64,000 nt of DNA from GCA-2683135 sp964507445 (GCA_964507445.1 CAZDQF010000014.1:62001-126000); one strand, 5' to 3'; positions 1 through 8,965 are shown, counted from the first letter of the stretch. Numbers and translations are program-made. The notes: generated from the letters alone by a model not told the origin.

Positions 1-212
1 CGGAGGGCCAGAAGGCCGGAGTGCTCCTGGATCGAGCGGGCCTGAAGGGTCTGCAGCGCGGCGGCGCCCGGATCTCGCCGCTGCACGCCAACTTCGTCGA
101 GAACGTGGAGGAGGCGCGGTCGGAGGACGTCCTCTGGCTCTTGCAGCAGTCGGAAGTCCGGGTGCTGGAGCACGCCGGGGTGCGGCTGGAGCGGGAGGTC
201 CGGACCTGGTGA
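1..212 (+). CDS. murB: UDP-N-acetylmuramate dehydrogenase (MurB), C-terminal fragment
   Basis: This is the 3' end of a gene cut by the left window edge; the reading frame is open from base 3 to the TGA at 210-212. The visible ~69 residues match the end of MurB: a GQKAGVLLDRAGLKG-like stretch followed by GGARISPLHANF, where the family has a conserved G-x-A-x-(V/I)-S-x-x-H-x-N-F segment, then the terminal helix and a final EREVR. MurB reduces UDP-GlcNAc-enolpyruvate to UDP-MurNAc in the cytoplasm, using FAD and NADPH. FtsQ lies just downstream, as in dcw clusters. An in-frame GTG at 21 is internal, not the start. Confidence 0.9.
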   Translation, partial: EGQKAGVLLDRAGLKGLQRGGARISPLHANFVENVEEARSEDVLWLLQQSEVRVLEHAGVRLEREVRTW

Positions 213-257
213 GGCCCGGCCGGAAATCCGCTCTGGGCCCAACAGACCGCCATATAT

Positions 258-290
258 AGGGGGTCAGGGCCCCTGCTACACCGTGCCCTG
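258..290 (+). terminator. GC-rich hairpin after murB, possible terminator
   Basis: The spacer after murB holds overlapping inverted repeats: AGGGG (258-262) with CCCCT (270-274), and CAGGGC (265-270) with GCCCTG (285-290). The two stems are mutually exclusive. Only a short T-poor tail follows, so termination is uncertain. The rest of 213-449 shows no gene. A T-loop-like GTTCGAATCC at about 298 has no matching tRNA stems. Confidence 0.3.
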
Positions 291-449
291 TTGCATGTTC
301 GAATCCCCGGGGATATGCTCTGACCCTGCCACTCGCGGCCTCACTGCCATTCCATGGCTGGTCGCCGCGCGCGATGGCGAGCCACTATCGGTCGTGTTTG
401 TGATGTCTGCCCTTTGCAATAGAGCGGGGCAGGTCTGGGGGATATCCAC

Positions 450-689
450 ATGGAAATGGGCAAGTTCGTTGATCGTCGTCTCCACCCGGTTCGCATCCTG
501 CTTGGGCTGCTCAACCATGAGATGGAGCTCGCCAGGGGCGAGAACACGTTGACCCTCGATCGCGAGGTGGTGCGCAGCCTGATCGAGACCGTGACGCTGT
601 TCGTCGAGGACTTCGAGGTCAGCAACCGCGCCATGCGGGATCAGCAGCAGAAGAAGTTCGCGCAGGCTGGCGGCGCCAAGGTCGGCTGA
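450..689 (+). CDS. Small hypothetical protein between murB and ftsQ
   Basis: This encodes 79 residues, starting at an ATG preceded by a G-rich GGGGGAT element 9-15 bases upstream. The product looks helical and charged, with no signal peptide or TM segment: a leading MEMGKFVDRRLHPVRILLGL, a middle helix rich in E/L/V, and a basic glutamine-rich tail (QQQKKF). I recognise no domain. It sits where D-Ala-D-Ala ligase often lies in dcw clusters and ends 35 bases before ftsQ, so co-transcription is plausible. Its position and codon use resemble a real gene, but its function is unknown. Confidence 0.55.
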   Translation: MEMGKFVDRRLHPVRILLGLLNHEMELARGENTLTLDREVVRSLIETVTLFVEDFEVSNRAMRDQQQKKFAQAGGAKVG

Positions 690-724
690 TCCCGCCACCT
701 TCGCGGAAGGGCAGCTGACTCGAG

Positions 725-1600
725 ATGAGGCGTGCGCTGGCCGCCAACGGTGGTGCAGCCGCCGTTCTCGTGACGCCGATCGTGGCCCTGCTGATCTTCC
801 TGCTGACCGACATGGTCAAGGAGAGGATCGCGGCCACGCCGCGGTTCCGGGTGTCGTCCGCGTACTTCGACGTACGCGGCGCCCCGGATCACCTGCCGGC
901 CGGGTTCGCCCAGTCCATGGGCGACTTCCCGGTGCTCGACCGTCCCCGGTCCATCCTTGATCCGGAGCTCCCGCGGATCGTCCGCTCCCGCCTCGAAGCC
1001 CACCCCTGGGTTCGGCGAGTCGTCGGGGTACGGCGCCGCTTCCCGAACCTCATCGATCTCGACGTGCGGCTCCGTCGAGCTCTCGGCGTCTTCCGCGTCG
1101 AAGGTGAGCGACTGGCGCTGGATGGTGAGGGGGTGGTGCTCGAGGAACACACCCGTCTGGCGCCTCCGCGATTGCCCTGGATCACGACCCCCGGAGCGCC
1201 GATCTCGTTCGTGCCGACCCGCGGTCACCGCTTCGCCGAAGGCGGCGCGGTGCAGGAGGCGCTCGGGGTCCTGGAGGAGCTCGAGCGTGTGGCGGACCAC
1301 CCAGCCCTCGACCACCTGAGGCTCCGTGAGGTCTGCGTCGGCAGGGCGGGACGACCACGTGAACTGGGTGACAGCGACATCCGGCTGGTCTTCGACACCG
1401 GGGTCGAGGTGCTCTGGGGGCGCTCGCCCCGCTCGGCGGCGGGCCTCGTGGAGCTCCCCGCCAGCACCAAGCTCGACCACCTGGCCAGGGTGCAGCGCAC
1501 CTGGCCGGGGCTGGTCTCCGTGAAGCTGGTGGATCTGCGCTTCGAGCGTCCGGAGGTGCAGCGGGCCGCGCCGCCCGTCGCCGCCCCCGGCGGTGGTTAG
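725..1600 (+). CDS. ftsQ: FtsQ/DivIB-type cell division protein
   Basis: The 291-residue product has an N-terminal TM anchor (about residues 10-28). A POTRA-like region at 75-125 contains the FtsQ pattern of short helix, HPWVRRVVGVRRRFPN and a beta strand. A C-terminal beta domain ends in KLDHLARVQRTWPGLVSVKL, closely like the FtsQ KLxxLxxVLxxxPxxxxVDLR signature. FtsQ is a bitopic inner-membrane protein that links early and late divisome components and binds FtsL and FtsB. The position after murB supports the call. Unusually, no ftsA or ftsZ follows; the next gene is an unrelated membrane protein and then rplM. The tail is rich in proline, alanine and glycine. Confidence 0.78.
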   Translation: MRRALAANGGAAAVLVTPIVALLIFLLTDMVKERIAATPRFRVSSAYFDVRGAPDHLPAGFAQSMGDFPVLDRPRSILDPELPRIVRSRLEAHPWVRRVVGVRRRFPNLIDLDVRLRRALGVFRVEGERLALDGEGVVLEEHTRLAPPRLPWITTPGAPISFVPTRGHRFAEGGAVQEALGVLEELERVADHPALDHLRLREVCVGRAGRPRELGDSDIRLVFDTGVEVLWGRSPRSAAGLVELPASTKLDHLARVQRTWPGLVSVKLVDLRFERPEVQRAAPPVAAPGGG

Positions 1601-1636
1601 CCGCGAGGCCGCCGGCTCGCCTGCTACAGTTCGCCC

Positions 1637-3769
1637 ATGAACCGGCTCATCACCCGGCTCATCCTCGCATTCGTCAGCTCATCCCTGGCGTTGACGCTCC
1701 TGCCATTGTTGCAGCGGGGGGGGGCTCCGCTCATTGCGGTCCTGGATCGTAGCCAGAGCCTGGTGGTCTACGCGGCGTTCCTCATGCTCTTCGCCGTGTT
1801 CGTCCTGCCGCGCTTCCTGCGCGGTGAGGTGGCGGGCCGCAGCCGTTGGCCCTGGTTGGCGCTGGCGGCGTACTTCATCCTCTTCGCGGCCATCCCGTTG
1901 GTCTTCACCGCCTACATCAGCGGCGTCAGCGCCAACGGGTTGTTGCGGGTGGCCGCGGTGGCCGCGGGGGCGATGGCGTTGCCGGTGTTGGTGGCGAGGC
2001 TGGTGGGTGGGCGACGCTCCAGCGGCGGCTGCGCCATGGTCGGCGGGGTCCTGTTCTTCGCGGTCCCCGGCGTGAGCATGTACCTCGAGTCCGTGGGCCT
2101 GAGGTCTCCCGCGTGGCTGGACGCCGTCTCTCCCTGGCACGGGCTGCACCGGATCGCGGTGCTGCGGGAGGTGCCGCAGCCGTTGTGGCCGTTCCTGGTG
2201 TTCCCCGCTTTGATCTGGCTGCTGGCGGCGGTGCCCTCGCCCCGCCGTCTCTCCGCGGCGGCGGCGGCCTTGCTGGTCGTGGCCATGCTGGGCGGCGGCG
2301 CATCCGGTGTCGGCGGAGAGCCGGTGCAGGTGGAGAGCCTCTCCGGCGGCGTCGCCCGGGAGGGGATGCGGACCGCGTTGCGCATACAGCTACCCCGGTC
2401 AACCGGGTCCGCCGTCGTGTCCGCCGGTCCGGATGGGGTGCGGGTCCCTTGCGACGGGCTGCCTCACGAAGTGACCCTGACCCTCGGTGAGGGGGCTCGT
2501 CGTCTTCGGGTGGAGCGGGGGGCCGACGTGGAGTTCGAACCGTTGCCCCTGACCCTGGTGCCAGCGGGCCGGCTGCTGGTGGGTTGGCTGGGGAGAGCCG
2601 ATGCGCCCGCCGCCCTGACGGCTACGGGGGCCCGCGTGATCGGGTTCGAGTTGCCGTCGCTTCCGCGGTTGCCGGGCGCCCTGGAGGCGTTCGACGTGAT
2701 GGTCTGTCCGGCCGCTGTCTGGGAACAGCGGAACACGGGGAGCGAGGGCGCGGTGCTGCGATGGGTCACCCTCGGCGGAGTCCTGCAGATCACCGGGGCT
2801 GGTAGCGGCGCCTCTCGTGAGTTGGGGGCGGGGCGGATCGTGGACGTGGCCCGCGGCGCGTCGTTGACCTTGCCTTCGTCTGATGGCGTGCGGCCGACCG
2901 CCCTGGATGATGCGCTCACCACCACCTTCGCGCCGCCGGACTGGCAGGAGATGGACCTGACCGCCCTGCTGCTGTTCGCGGCCTTGTATCACGGGGCGTT
3001 CCTGATGGCGTTCCTCCTGCCCCTCTTGCTGGACTCGCACAAGTCCCTGACGGTCTACCTGGTGTCCGTGGGGTTTGTCGTGCTGGTCATGGCGGCCCTG
3101 GCCTGGCAGGTCCTCGGGACCATCTTCCTGAAGGACAACCAGGTCTATACCCACGCCATCACCATCATGGTGGTGGACGACGCAGAGGAGCCCCGGGTGG
3201 TGTCCCGTCAGTTTCTCTGCTTCGCCTCCATGAGCGCCGAGAGTCGTGACATCGCGTTCCCGCAGGGGAGCGACTTGATGGTCTACCGGTCTCCTCACAC
3301 GGATCGTCGGGTGGTGCGTCGCTCCGAGGGGGACCGTGTGGTCCTGGAGGATGTCCAGCTGGACCGCTTCGAGAAGAAGCTGGTGGTCCGTGTTGACCGA
3401 GAGGCCGCCCTGCCCATCCGGCTGCAGGACGGTGAGCGCGGGCTGAAGCTGGTCCCGAGAGGGGACGTGGCCGACGACCTGGAGCTCGCGGAGTTGCCGT
3501 TCCGCGAGGCGTGGCGGATCAGCGGCGGCAAGGTGGTGGGTCGCTTCCAGGTCTCTGACGGGGCGTTGGTTGACCGCGGCCCCGCCTCCACCCTGGACAT
3601 CCCGAGGGAGGTCCAGCTCCACGTCGGCAAGCTCCTCGGGCACTTCGCGCCGCGGCGGGATTCCTGGCTGCTCCTGCGCGTCGACGGGGTGCCGCGGGGG
3701 GACGTGGGCCGGGAGTGGCTCTGGAGTCGCGACCTGGGCGCCTGGCTGCTGCTGCCCATGGAAGGTTGA
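1637..3769 (+). CDS. Large hypothetical multi-pass membrane protein
   Basis: The 710-residue protein has about seven hydrophobic segments in its first 226 residues (near 8-25, 42-60, 72-94, 102-124, 130-152, 183-203, 206-224). A soluble region of about 200 residues follows, then two more TM segments around 440-495, then a ~215-residue C-terminal soluble domain rich in beta strands. The N-terminal part ends with a tract (SPWHGLHRIAVLREVPQPLW) that resembles ABC-2-type permease ends, but no ATPase gene is adjacent. It starts 36 bases after ftsQ. I do not recognise the family. The layout (TM bundle, soluble domain, two TMs, soluble domain) suggests an envelope protein with large domains outside the membrane. 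Confidence 0.75.
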   Translation: MNRLITRLILAFVSSSLALTLLPLLQRGGAPLIAVLDRSQSLVVYAAFLMLFAVFVLPRFLRGEVAGRSRWPWLALAAYFILFAAIPLVFTAYISGVSANGLLRVAAVAAGAMALPVLVARLVGGRRSSGGCAMVGGVLFFAVPGVSMYLESVGLRSPAWLDAVSPWHGLHRIAVLREVPQPLWPFLVFPALIWLLAAVPSPRRLSAAAAALLVVAMLGGGASGVGGEPVQVESLSGGVAREGMRTALRIQLPRSTGSAVVSAGPDGVRVPCDGLPHEVTLTLGEGARRLRVERGADVEFEPLPLTLVPAGRLLVGWLGRADAPAALTATGARVIGFELPSLPRLPGALEAFDVMVCPAAVWEQRNTGSEGAVLRWVTLGGVLQITGAGSGASRELGAGRIVDVARGASLTLPSSDGVRPTALDDALTTTFAPPDWQEMDLTALLLFAALYHGAFLMAFLLPLLLDSHKSLTVYLVSVGFVVLVMAALAWQVLGTIFLKDNQVYTHAITIMVVDDAEEPRVVSRQFLCFASMSAESRDIAFPQGSDLMVYRSPHTDRRVVRRSEGDRVVLEDVQLDRFEKKLVVRVDREAALPIRLQDGERGLKLVPRGDVADDLELAELPFREAWRISGGKVVGRFQVSDGALVDRGPASTLDIPREVQLHVGKLLGHFAPRRDSWLLLRVDGVPRGDVGREWLWSRDLGAWLLLPMEG

Positions 3770-3835
3770 CGGGCCTTGCGTAAGATCCTTGTGACCAGCG
3801 GGTTATGGTGCGGGTTTCGGGCCCGCGGGGTGCCG

Positions 3836-3863
3836 TTGATTCAACCCTCTCCGGTGGTATAGT
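3836..3863 (+). promoter_or_regulatory. Sigma-70-type promoter for rplM-rpsI
   Basis: TTGATT (3836-3841) and TATAGT (3858-3863) are separated by 16 bases and lie 43 bases before the rplM start. A short inverted repeat, CCCCT (3870-3874) with AGGGG (3885-3889), sits in the predicted leader. It could be an L13 autoregulatory hairpin, but that is speculative. Confidence 0.55.
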
Positions 3864-3905
3864 CCTCGTCCCCTCGCAAGCCGAAGGGGCAAAGGAAGAT
3901 GCGTC

Positions 3906-4337
3906 ATGAAGACCACCTATCACGCCAAAGCCGGTGACGTTGAGCAGCGTTGGCTGCACGTGGATGCAGACGGCCAGGTGCTGGGACGTCTCGCCGTGGA
4001 GTGCGCACGTCGCCTCATGGGGAAGCACCGTCCCAACTGGACCCCCCACGTGGACACCGGCGACTTCATCGTGGTTACGAACTGCGAGAAGGTCCGGGTC
4101 ACCGGTCGCAAGTCGGAGCAGAAGGTGTACAGGCACCACACCGGTTACGTGGGGAACCTCGTCGAGGAGCCCTACGAGCGGGTGCTGGAGCGTCACCCCG
4201 AGCGCATCATCGAGCTGGCTGTCCGGCGCATGCTCCCCAAGACGAAGTTGGGGCGCCGCATGTTCAGCAAGCTGAAGGTGTACGCTGGCAGCGAACACCC
4301 TCATCAGGCACAGAACCCCGAGACCATCACCTTCTGA
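3906..4337 (+). CDS. rplM: 50S ribosomal protein L13
   Basis: The 143-residue product has the usual L13 length and landmarks: N-terminal KTTYHAKAGDVEQRWLHVDA, then LGRLAVECARRLMGKH, the DFIVVTNCEKVRVTGRKSEQK segment, a YRHHTGYVGN loop, and AVRRMLPKTKLGRRMFSKLKVY. L13 is an early-assembling 23S rRNA-binding protein of the large subunit. An AAGGAA Shine-Dalgarno element lies about 8 bases before the ATG. rpsI follows 22 bases downstream, the classical L13-S9 operon. Confidence 0.98.
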   Translation: MKTTYHAKAGDVEQRWLHVDADGQVLGRLAVECARRLMGKHRPNWTPHVDTGDFIVVTNCEKVRVTGRKSEQKVYRHHTGYVGNLVEEPYERVLERHPERIIELAVRRMLPKTKLGRRMFSKLKVYAGSEHPHQAQNPETITF

Positions 4338-4359
4338 TACCCAGGGAAGAACGGACGAA

Positions 4360-4758
4360 GTGACAGAAAGCAACATGACCTACGGGCTCGGTCGCCGAAA
4401 GGCCGCCGTGGCTCGCGTGCGTCTCCGCCCCGGCAGCGGGACCGTCGTCGTGAATGGTCGGGACGTCAAGGAGTACTTCCCCTGCGAGCAATGGGTCAAC
4501 GCTGCCCTCGCTCCGCTGACCACCACGGAGAAGCAGGGACACTTCGACATCTTCGTGAACGCGAAGGGTGGCGGGCTCACGGGCCAGGCAGAGGCCGTGG
4601 CTCTCGGAGTGGCCCGCGCCCTGTGCAAGGTCGACCACGAGGCCAACTACTCGGCCCTGCGGGAGGCCGGACAGTTGACCCGAGACGCCCGCGTGGTGGA
4701 GCGTAAGAAGTACGGTCTCCGCGGCGCCCGGCGCGCGTTCCAGTTCAGCAAGCGCTGA
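4360..4758 (+). CDS. rpsI: 30S ribosomal protein S9
   Basis: The 132-residue product shows S9 hallmarks: YGLGRRKAAVARVRLRPG at the start, a GGGLTGQAEAVALGVARAL segment, and the basic C-terminal tail with RKKYGLRGARRAFQFSKR that reaches the decoding site, ending in K-R. The start chosen is GTG at 4360, preceded by GGGAAG at 4344-4349. An in-frame ATG at 4375 also fits, because most S9 proteins begin close to that point. It forms a two-gene operon with rplM and is followed by a clear terminator. Confidence 0.97.
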   Translation: MTESNMTYGLGRRKAAVARVRLRPGSGTVVVNGRDVKEYFPCEQWVNAALAPLTTTEKQGHFDIFVNAKGGGLTGQAEAVALGVARALCKVDHEANYSALREAGQLTRDARVVERKKYGLRGARRAFQFSKR

Positions 4759-4809
4759 TCTGGTGGCTGCCCACGCAGCCGACGATCTCATTCCAGCCTG
4801 GAACTGACG

Positions 4810-4850
4810 ACCGGGCAGGCTTCTTCGGGGGCCTGTCCGGTTGTTTCGTT
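4810..4850 (+). terminator. Rho-independent terminator of rplM-rpsI
   Basis: An 11-bp stem (4810-4820 with 4831-4841, one G-U pair) encloses a 10-base loop and is followed by TGTTTCGTT. It lies between rpsI and the oppositely oriented comEC, whose stop codon touches the downstream edge. Confidence 0.8.
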
Positions 4851-6871
4851 CACGGGGCTCCCCGGTCGCGGGCTCTGCATCCACGGGTTGACCAGGTGGC
4901 CTCGCTGCGGGCGCCGCTCCACAGCACCGTCAGCAGGGCGGACGTGTGAGCGGAGCCCGGGCTGCCGGAGCGCCAGACCCGATCCGGGGCGGTGCGCAGG
5001 ATGAGGTCCCCGAGGGCGTCGTTGCGTCCGCCGTGGTGGGGCAACACCAGGATGTCCGAGTCCACATGGTCGGCCTGCTGAAGCCAGGCGCGGAGCCCGC
5101 GGGTCTCCAGGTCCCCCGTGCTCAGGACCCGGTGGCGGCGTCCCTGAAGGCGCAGGACCATGCTGCGGTCATTGGACCCGAGCCCTGTGACGTCCTGGTC
5201 TGGCCAGAGGCGTTCGCCCGTGTTCGGCGGCCGGCCTCCGACCACGAGGCGCTCACGTATGCGATCCTCACCTCCGTTGTGGTCTTCGTGATCGTGGGTG
5301 ATGAAGAGCGCCTCGAGCTCGCGGATGCCGCGACCGAGGAGCCGGTCCGCGATTCGTGCGCCGCGTGGGCCGGCGTCAATGAGCCGCGCGCTCTCCGGCG
5401 TGGTCGCCAGCAGGGCCGACCCGCGGCCCGCGGGCAGCAGCTCGAACCCTCGCTCCGCCGGGCAGGGGATCATCATGGCGCACGCGGCGGCGGCGACGCC
5501 GCACCAGGAAAGGCGGCTTGAGCGGCCCCTCCTGACGCGCCTCACCGCGTGTGAGAGGAGCAGGCAGTAGAGCGCCACGGCGGCGCCGTGAGGCCGCGCC
5601 ACATCGACGCCGCAACCCGGGAGCCGATCGAGGGAGTCCACGGCGAGTCTCAGCACCGCCGCGCACTGCTCCAACAGCCAGTTCACCGGAGTCATCGACG
5701 GGCAGGCCAGGACGCAGAGGGAGCCGATCAGCAGCGTCGGGATGAGGGGGCTGAGGAGGACGCTGGCCAGGAGCGCCCCGGGGGTGGCGCGGTTGAACAT
5801 GAGGACCGTCACGGGCAGGCTGGTGAGGAAGGCGGCGCAGGAAACCCACCAGAGATCGAGGGCGCGATCACGCCACGGGCCACGGCCTCGCACCGCCAAC
5901 TCCAGAGGCCTCAGGGGGTCTGTCCGGCGGCGGCTGATCATGGGCAGGGCGAGCAGGAGGATGCCCCCGTAGGCGCTGAATGACAGGAGGAACCCTGCCT
6001 CGGTCAGGGCCGCCGGTCGCAGGCTGAGGACCACCACCGCGGCGAGGCAGAGGTGCTGCAGGGGCCTGATCGGCCGTCCGACGGCGCGGGCTCCCAGGAC
6101 GCAGCCTGCCATGACCAACGCCCGTTGCACCGGTGTCCGGAATCCGCTGATGGCGGCGTAGAGGATCAGCGGGGGCAGCACCCAGCGTCCTCTCGGGCCC
6201 GCGAAGCGGGCGATCATGGACGCCAGGAGCGCCAGGTGGAGGCCGGAGACGGCGAAGAAGTGCAGGGTCCCGGTGCGCGCATAGCGGTCCCGGGTTTCCC
6301 GCGGCAGCGGATCTCCGAGCACGAGCGCGACCGCGATGTCCGCGGCCTCTCCGTGCAGCGCGGTGCGTAGCCGATCCCGGGTCCAGCGTCGCGCTCGGTC
6401 GTTGAGGGGCGTCGGGTGCCACCAGGGGGGGGCGTGGAGGACCCGGATTCCATCCGGATCGCTGATACGAAGGGACCTCCCGTCAGGCTCCAGTCTGCCC
6501 AGGCCGCAGACCCGGCTCCCGTTCAACGGAGGGGAGAACCAGCCGGGCAGACGGAGGGTCGGCCCGTTCTCCAGGGCGACCTGGACTCCTCGTGTGTCAT
6601 GACCGTAGGAGCGTGCGACGACGCCCTCGAAGCTCACGATGCAGAGCCGCGGGGCGGGCACGATCTCCCAGGCAGGGGGCCGGGTCGGCGCCCGGATCCA
6701 GAACAGGGCGACGCCGCACAGGGCGGGCACGGCGAAGGTCCGTAGCCGAGGACTCGCGATGACGCAGAGCGCGCCGCTGAGGGCGGCCGTCACGCAGATG
6801 ACCTCCGGCGTCACGTCCACGGACGCGTGGATGACCAGGGACGTCACGAACCCGATGCACAGGGCGATCAC
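4850..6871 (-). CDS. comEC: ComEC/Rec2-family DNA uptake channel protein
   Basis: The 673-residue product has three parts. Residues 1-150 hold the N-terminal TM helices plus a small soluble (DUF4131-like) domain. Residues ~160-450 hold the multi-TM competence domain, with GDPLPRETRDRYARTGTLHFFAVSG matching the conserved G-(L/T)-x-H-(L/F)-x-(A/V)-(I/V)-S-G region. From ~490 there is a metallo-beta-lactamase-like domain with THDHEDHNGG, the HxHxDH metal motif. ComEC forms the inner-membrane channel for single-stranded DNA in natural transformation, and its C-terminal domain is a candidate nuclease. It is slightly shorter than typical (700-800 residues). It lies 63 bases downstream of the kinase gene on the same strand. 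Confidence 0.92.
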   Translation of the reverse strand: MIALCIGFVTSLVIHASVDVTPEVICVTAALSGALCVIASPRLRTFAVPALCGVALFWIRAPTRPPAWEIVPAPRLCIVSFEGVVARSYGHDTRGVQVALENGPTLRLPGWFSPPLNGSRVCGLGRLEPDGRSLRISDPDGIRVLHAPPWWHPTPLNDRARRWTRDRLRTALHGEAADIAVALVLGDPLPRETRDRYARTGTLHFFAVSGLHLALLASMIARFAGPRGRWVLPPLILYAAISGFRTPVQRALVMAGCVLGARAVGRPIRPLQHLCLAAVVVLSLRPAALTEAGFLLSFSAYGGILLLALPMISRRRTDPLRPLELAVRGRGPWRDRALDLWWVSCAAFLTSLPVTVLMFNRATPGALLASVLLSPLIPTLLIGSLCVLACPSMTPVNWLLEQCAAVLRLAVDSLDRLPGCGVDVARPHGAAVALYCLLLSHAVRRVRRGRSSRLSWCGVAAAACAMMIPCPAERGFELLPAGRGSALLATTPESARLIDAGPRGARIADRLLGRGIRELEALFITHDHEDHNGGEDRIRERLVVGGRPPNTGERLWPDQDVTGLGSNDRSMVLRLQGRRHRVLSTGDLETRGLRAWLQQADHVDSDILVLPHHGGRNDALGDLILRTAPDRVWRSGSPGSAHTSALLTVLWSGARSEATWSTRGCRARDRGAP

Positions 6872-6934
6872 CCGCTCAGGTTACGGCTGGCGGCGCGGCC
6901 TTCGGCGGCGCGGCTTCGCGTCGAGGAACGCGGC

Positions 6935-8917
6935 TCAGGGTTCCTTCGGCGCCTGGGCTGCCTGGGGGAGGGTGATGGTGAACGTGGTGCCCTGGCCCGG
7001 TTCGCTGACGACGGAGATCTGTCCGCCGTACTCGTGGATGATCCTCTGGCAGATGGCGAGCCCCAGGCCCGTTCCCCCTGTCCTTGTGCTGAAGTAGGGC
7101 TCGAAGAGGCGGTGCTGGTCTTCGGGAGGGATGCCTCGGCCCGTGTCCGAGACCAGGATGTCCACCATGGCCGGGTCCGTCCCCGGCTTGAGCCGCGCGA
7201 CCACGGTCAGGGCGCCTCCGCCCTCCATGGCCTGGATGGCGTTGTTGAAGAGGTTGAGGAAGACCCGTCCGAGTTCCCCCTTGTCCACCATCACCAAGGT
7301 CCCTTCCGGGGTGCGGATGTCGGCGCTGACCTCGATGTCCGACGCCGCCCGTGGTCGATACAGGTCCACGTTGTCCGAGATCAACCGTCCGACCTCGATC
7401 GGTTCGAGCTTGCGGTCGGGGAACCGGGCGAAGGACGCGAAGTCCGAGGCGATCCGGCGCAGCCCTTCGCATTGTTCGACGATGACCCTCACGGAGTCGT
7501 CCATGATCTCGTCGAACGCCGGGTGCTGGTCGTCGTGAGCGCGCTTGAGCTGTTGCGCGGAGAGCATGATGGGGGTCAGGGGGTTCTTGATCTCGTGGGC
7601 CACCTGTCGCGCCATCTCCTGCCACGCGGCGTTCTTCTCCGCCTTGATGAGGCGCCGGTTGCTCTCGCCCAGGTCCTCCGCCATCTTGTTGAACGAGTCC
7701 GCCAACACCGCGATCTCGTCCCGGGTCTTGATCTCCACGCGGGCCCCCAGGTTGCCCCGGGCGACCTCCGCCGTGTACCCGATCAGCCGCGTGATGGGCT
7801 CGGTGAGTCGGTGGCTGAAGACCGCCGCCAGCAGCACCACCATGCCGGCGACGATGAGGGCGGCGATGAACATGAAGTCGCGGAGGAGCTCCACGTCGGC
7901 GTAGATCTCGTCGTCATTGATGCCCACTCCCACCACCCAGGAGAAGCCGTGCTCGGCGCCGTCGGTGTAGGCGTAGCCCGAGATCTTCCTGGTCCCTGGC
8001 GGGTACTCGTATTCATGGGCTCCGTAGGGCGCCAGCCCGATGCGGTCGTGGAGGGTCTTGAGCCCGTGGTCACGCACCAGGCTCTCGCCCAGGATCGCCT
8101 GGTTCTTGTGAGCGATGATGGTGTCGCGGTTGGAGTAGAAGAGGAAGGGATACCCGGAGGCGTACCGCACCCCGTCGAAGCGGGGGTCGTCCCGAGCCTG
8201 GAAGCGATCCGTGACCCGATCCAGCACCCCCTGGATGCGGGCCCAGTTGAAGATGCCCACCAGCACTCCGACAGGCTTGTTGGACTCCGGCGACACGATG
8301 GTGCCGGCGACCCCGACGGCGTATCGATCCGCCCTGTCCGGGTATCCCTCGATCGTGGCGGCCTCGCCGCGGGACAGGGCGTTCAAGCCGGAGACGTGCC
8401 AGTCATGGATGGACACCGGGACCTCCGGAGCGTCGAGCAGCGCCGGGTCCGGCGACAGGGCGTTCTCGATCCACTGGCGCTCCGTGTCGGGGAGGGGCAG
8501 GTCTTCGAGGCGCATCCCCTTCAGGTGTTGCTCGCCAGCGGTGCTCTCGGCGACCACCGTCCGGGCGGCGGCGTCGATGAGGACCAGCAGGTCCAGGTCT
8601 TCGCTGTAGTTCTTCTGACGACGGAGGAACTCCTCGAGCTGGGACTGCACGCCCCAGGTACCGAGCTTGGTCATCTGCTCGGCCAGGATGTTGTCGTCGG
8701 CGCGGCTGCGGATGAGGGTGCGGATGCCGTGCATCTCCCGATCCAGCTGGGCCGCGGTCTCTCGCGCCTGCCGGACCAGCCAGTAGGTGATGACGGTCTC
8801 CGTCATCCGGTCCTCGGCCTTGTGGTAGGTCCAGAAGGACAGGCCGAGGAACGGGATGAGGCCGATGATGAGGAAGATCGTCACCAGCTTGACGAAGATG
8901 CCGCGAGGTAACCGCAT
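6935..8917 (-). CDS. NtrY-like membrane sensor histidine kinase
   Basis: From the chosen start the product has 660 residues: TM1 (9-28), a large extracytoplasmic sensor region (~30-340, dCache/PDC-like with long helix and two alpha/beta lobes), TM2 (342-362), HAMP (~362-415), a HisKA domain with MARQVAHEIKNPLTP, and HATPase_c with NLFNNAIQAM (N box), DTGRGIPPE (G1), FEPYFSTRTGG and GLGLAI (G2). The H box resembles NtrY-type kinases. The start at 8917 has AAGGGA nine bases upstream; the open frame extends further to 9058, but that would overlap the divergent coaD. No response regulator is adjacent, so it is an orphan within this window. The ligand is unknown. Confidence 0.9.
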   Translation of the reverse strand: MRLPRGIFVKLVTIFLIIGLIPFLGLSFWTYHKAEDRMTETVITYWLVRQARETAAQLDREMHGIRTLIRSRADDNILAEQMTKLGTWGVQSQLEEFLRRQKNYSEDLDLLVLIDAAARTVVAESTAGEQHLKGMRLEDLPLPDTERQWIENALSPDPALLDAPEVPVSIHDWHVSGLNALSRGEAATIEGYPDRADRYAVGVAGTIVSPESNKPVGVLVGIFNWARIQGVLDRVTDRFQARDDPRFDGVRYASGYPFLFYSNRDTIIAHKNQAILGESLVRDHGLKTLHDRIGLAPYGAHEYEYPPGTRKISGYAYTDGAEHGFSWVVGVGINDDEIYADVELLRDFMFIAALIVAGMVVLLAAVFSHRLTEPITRLIGYTAEVARGNLGARVEIKTRDEIAVLADSFNKMAEDLGESNRRLIKAEKNAAWQEMARQVAHEIKNPLTPIMLSAQQLKRAHDDQHPAFDEIMDDSVRVIVEQCEGLRRIASDFASFARFPDRKLEPIEVGRLISDNVDLYRPRAASDIEVSADIRTPEGTLVMVDKGELGRVFLNLFNNAIQAMEGGGALTVVARLKPGTDPAMVDILVSDTGRGIPPEDQHRLFEPYFSTRTGGTGLGLAICQRIIHEYGGQISVVSEPGQGTTFTITLPQAAQAPKEP

Positions 8918-8965
8918 TCCGAGCATTCCCTTGAGGATGCGTCCGCTGGGGTATCCTAACCACCC

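Noticed and set aside
285..320. tRNA-like T-loop sequence GTTCGAATCC
   Set aside because: The flanking bases cannot form the 5-bp T stem and no acceptor, D or anticodon arm is visible.
6827..8911. A 694-codon plus-strand open frame opposite the kinase gene
   Set aside because: The minus-strand frame encodes a full histidine kinase; the plus-strand translation has no recognisable motif and a composition typical of antisense GC-rich DNA.
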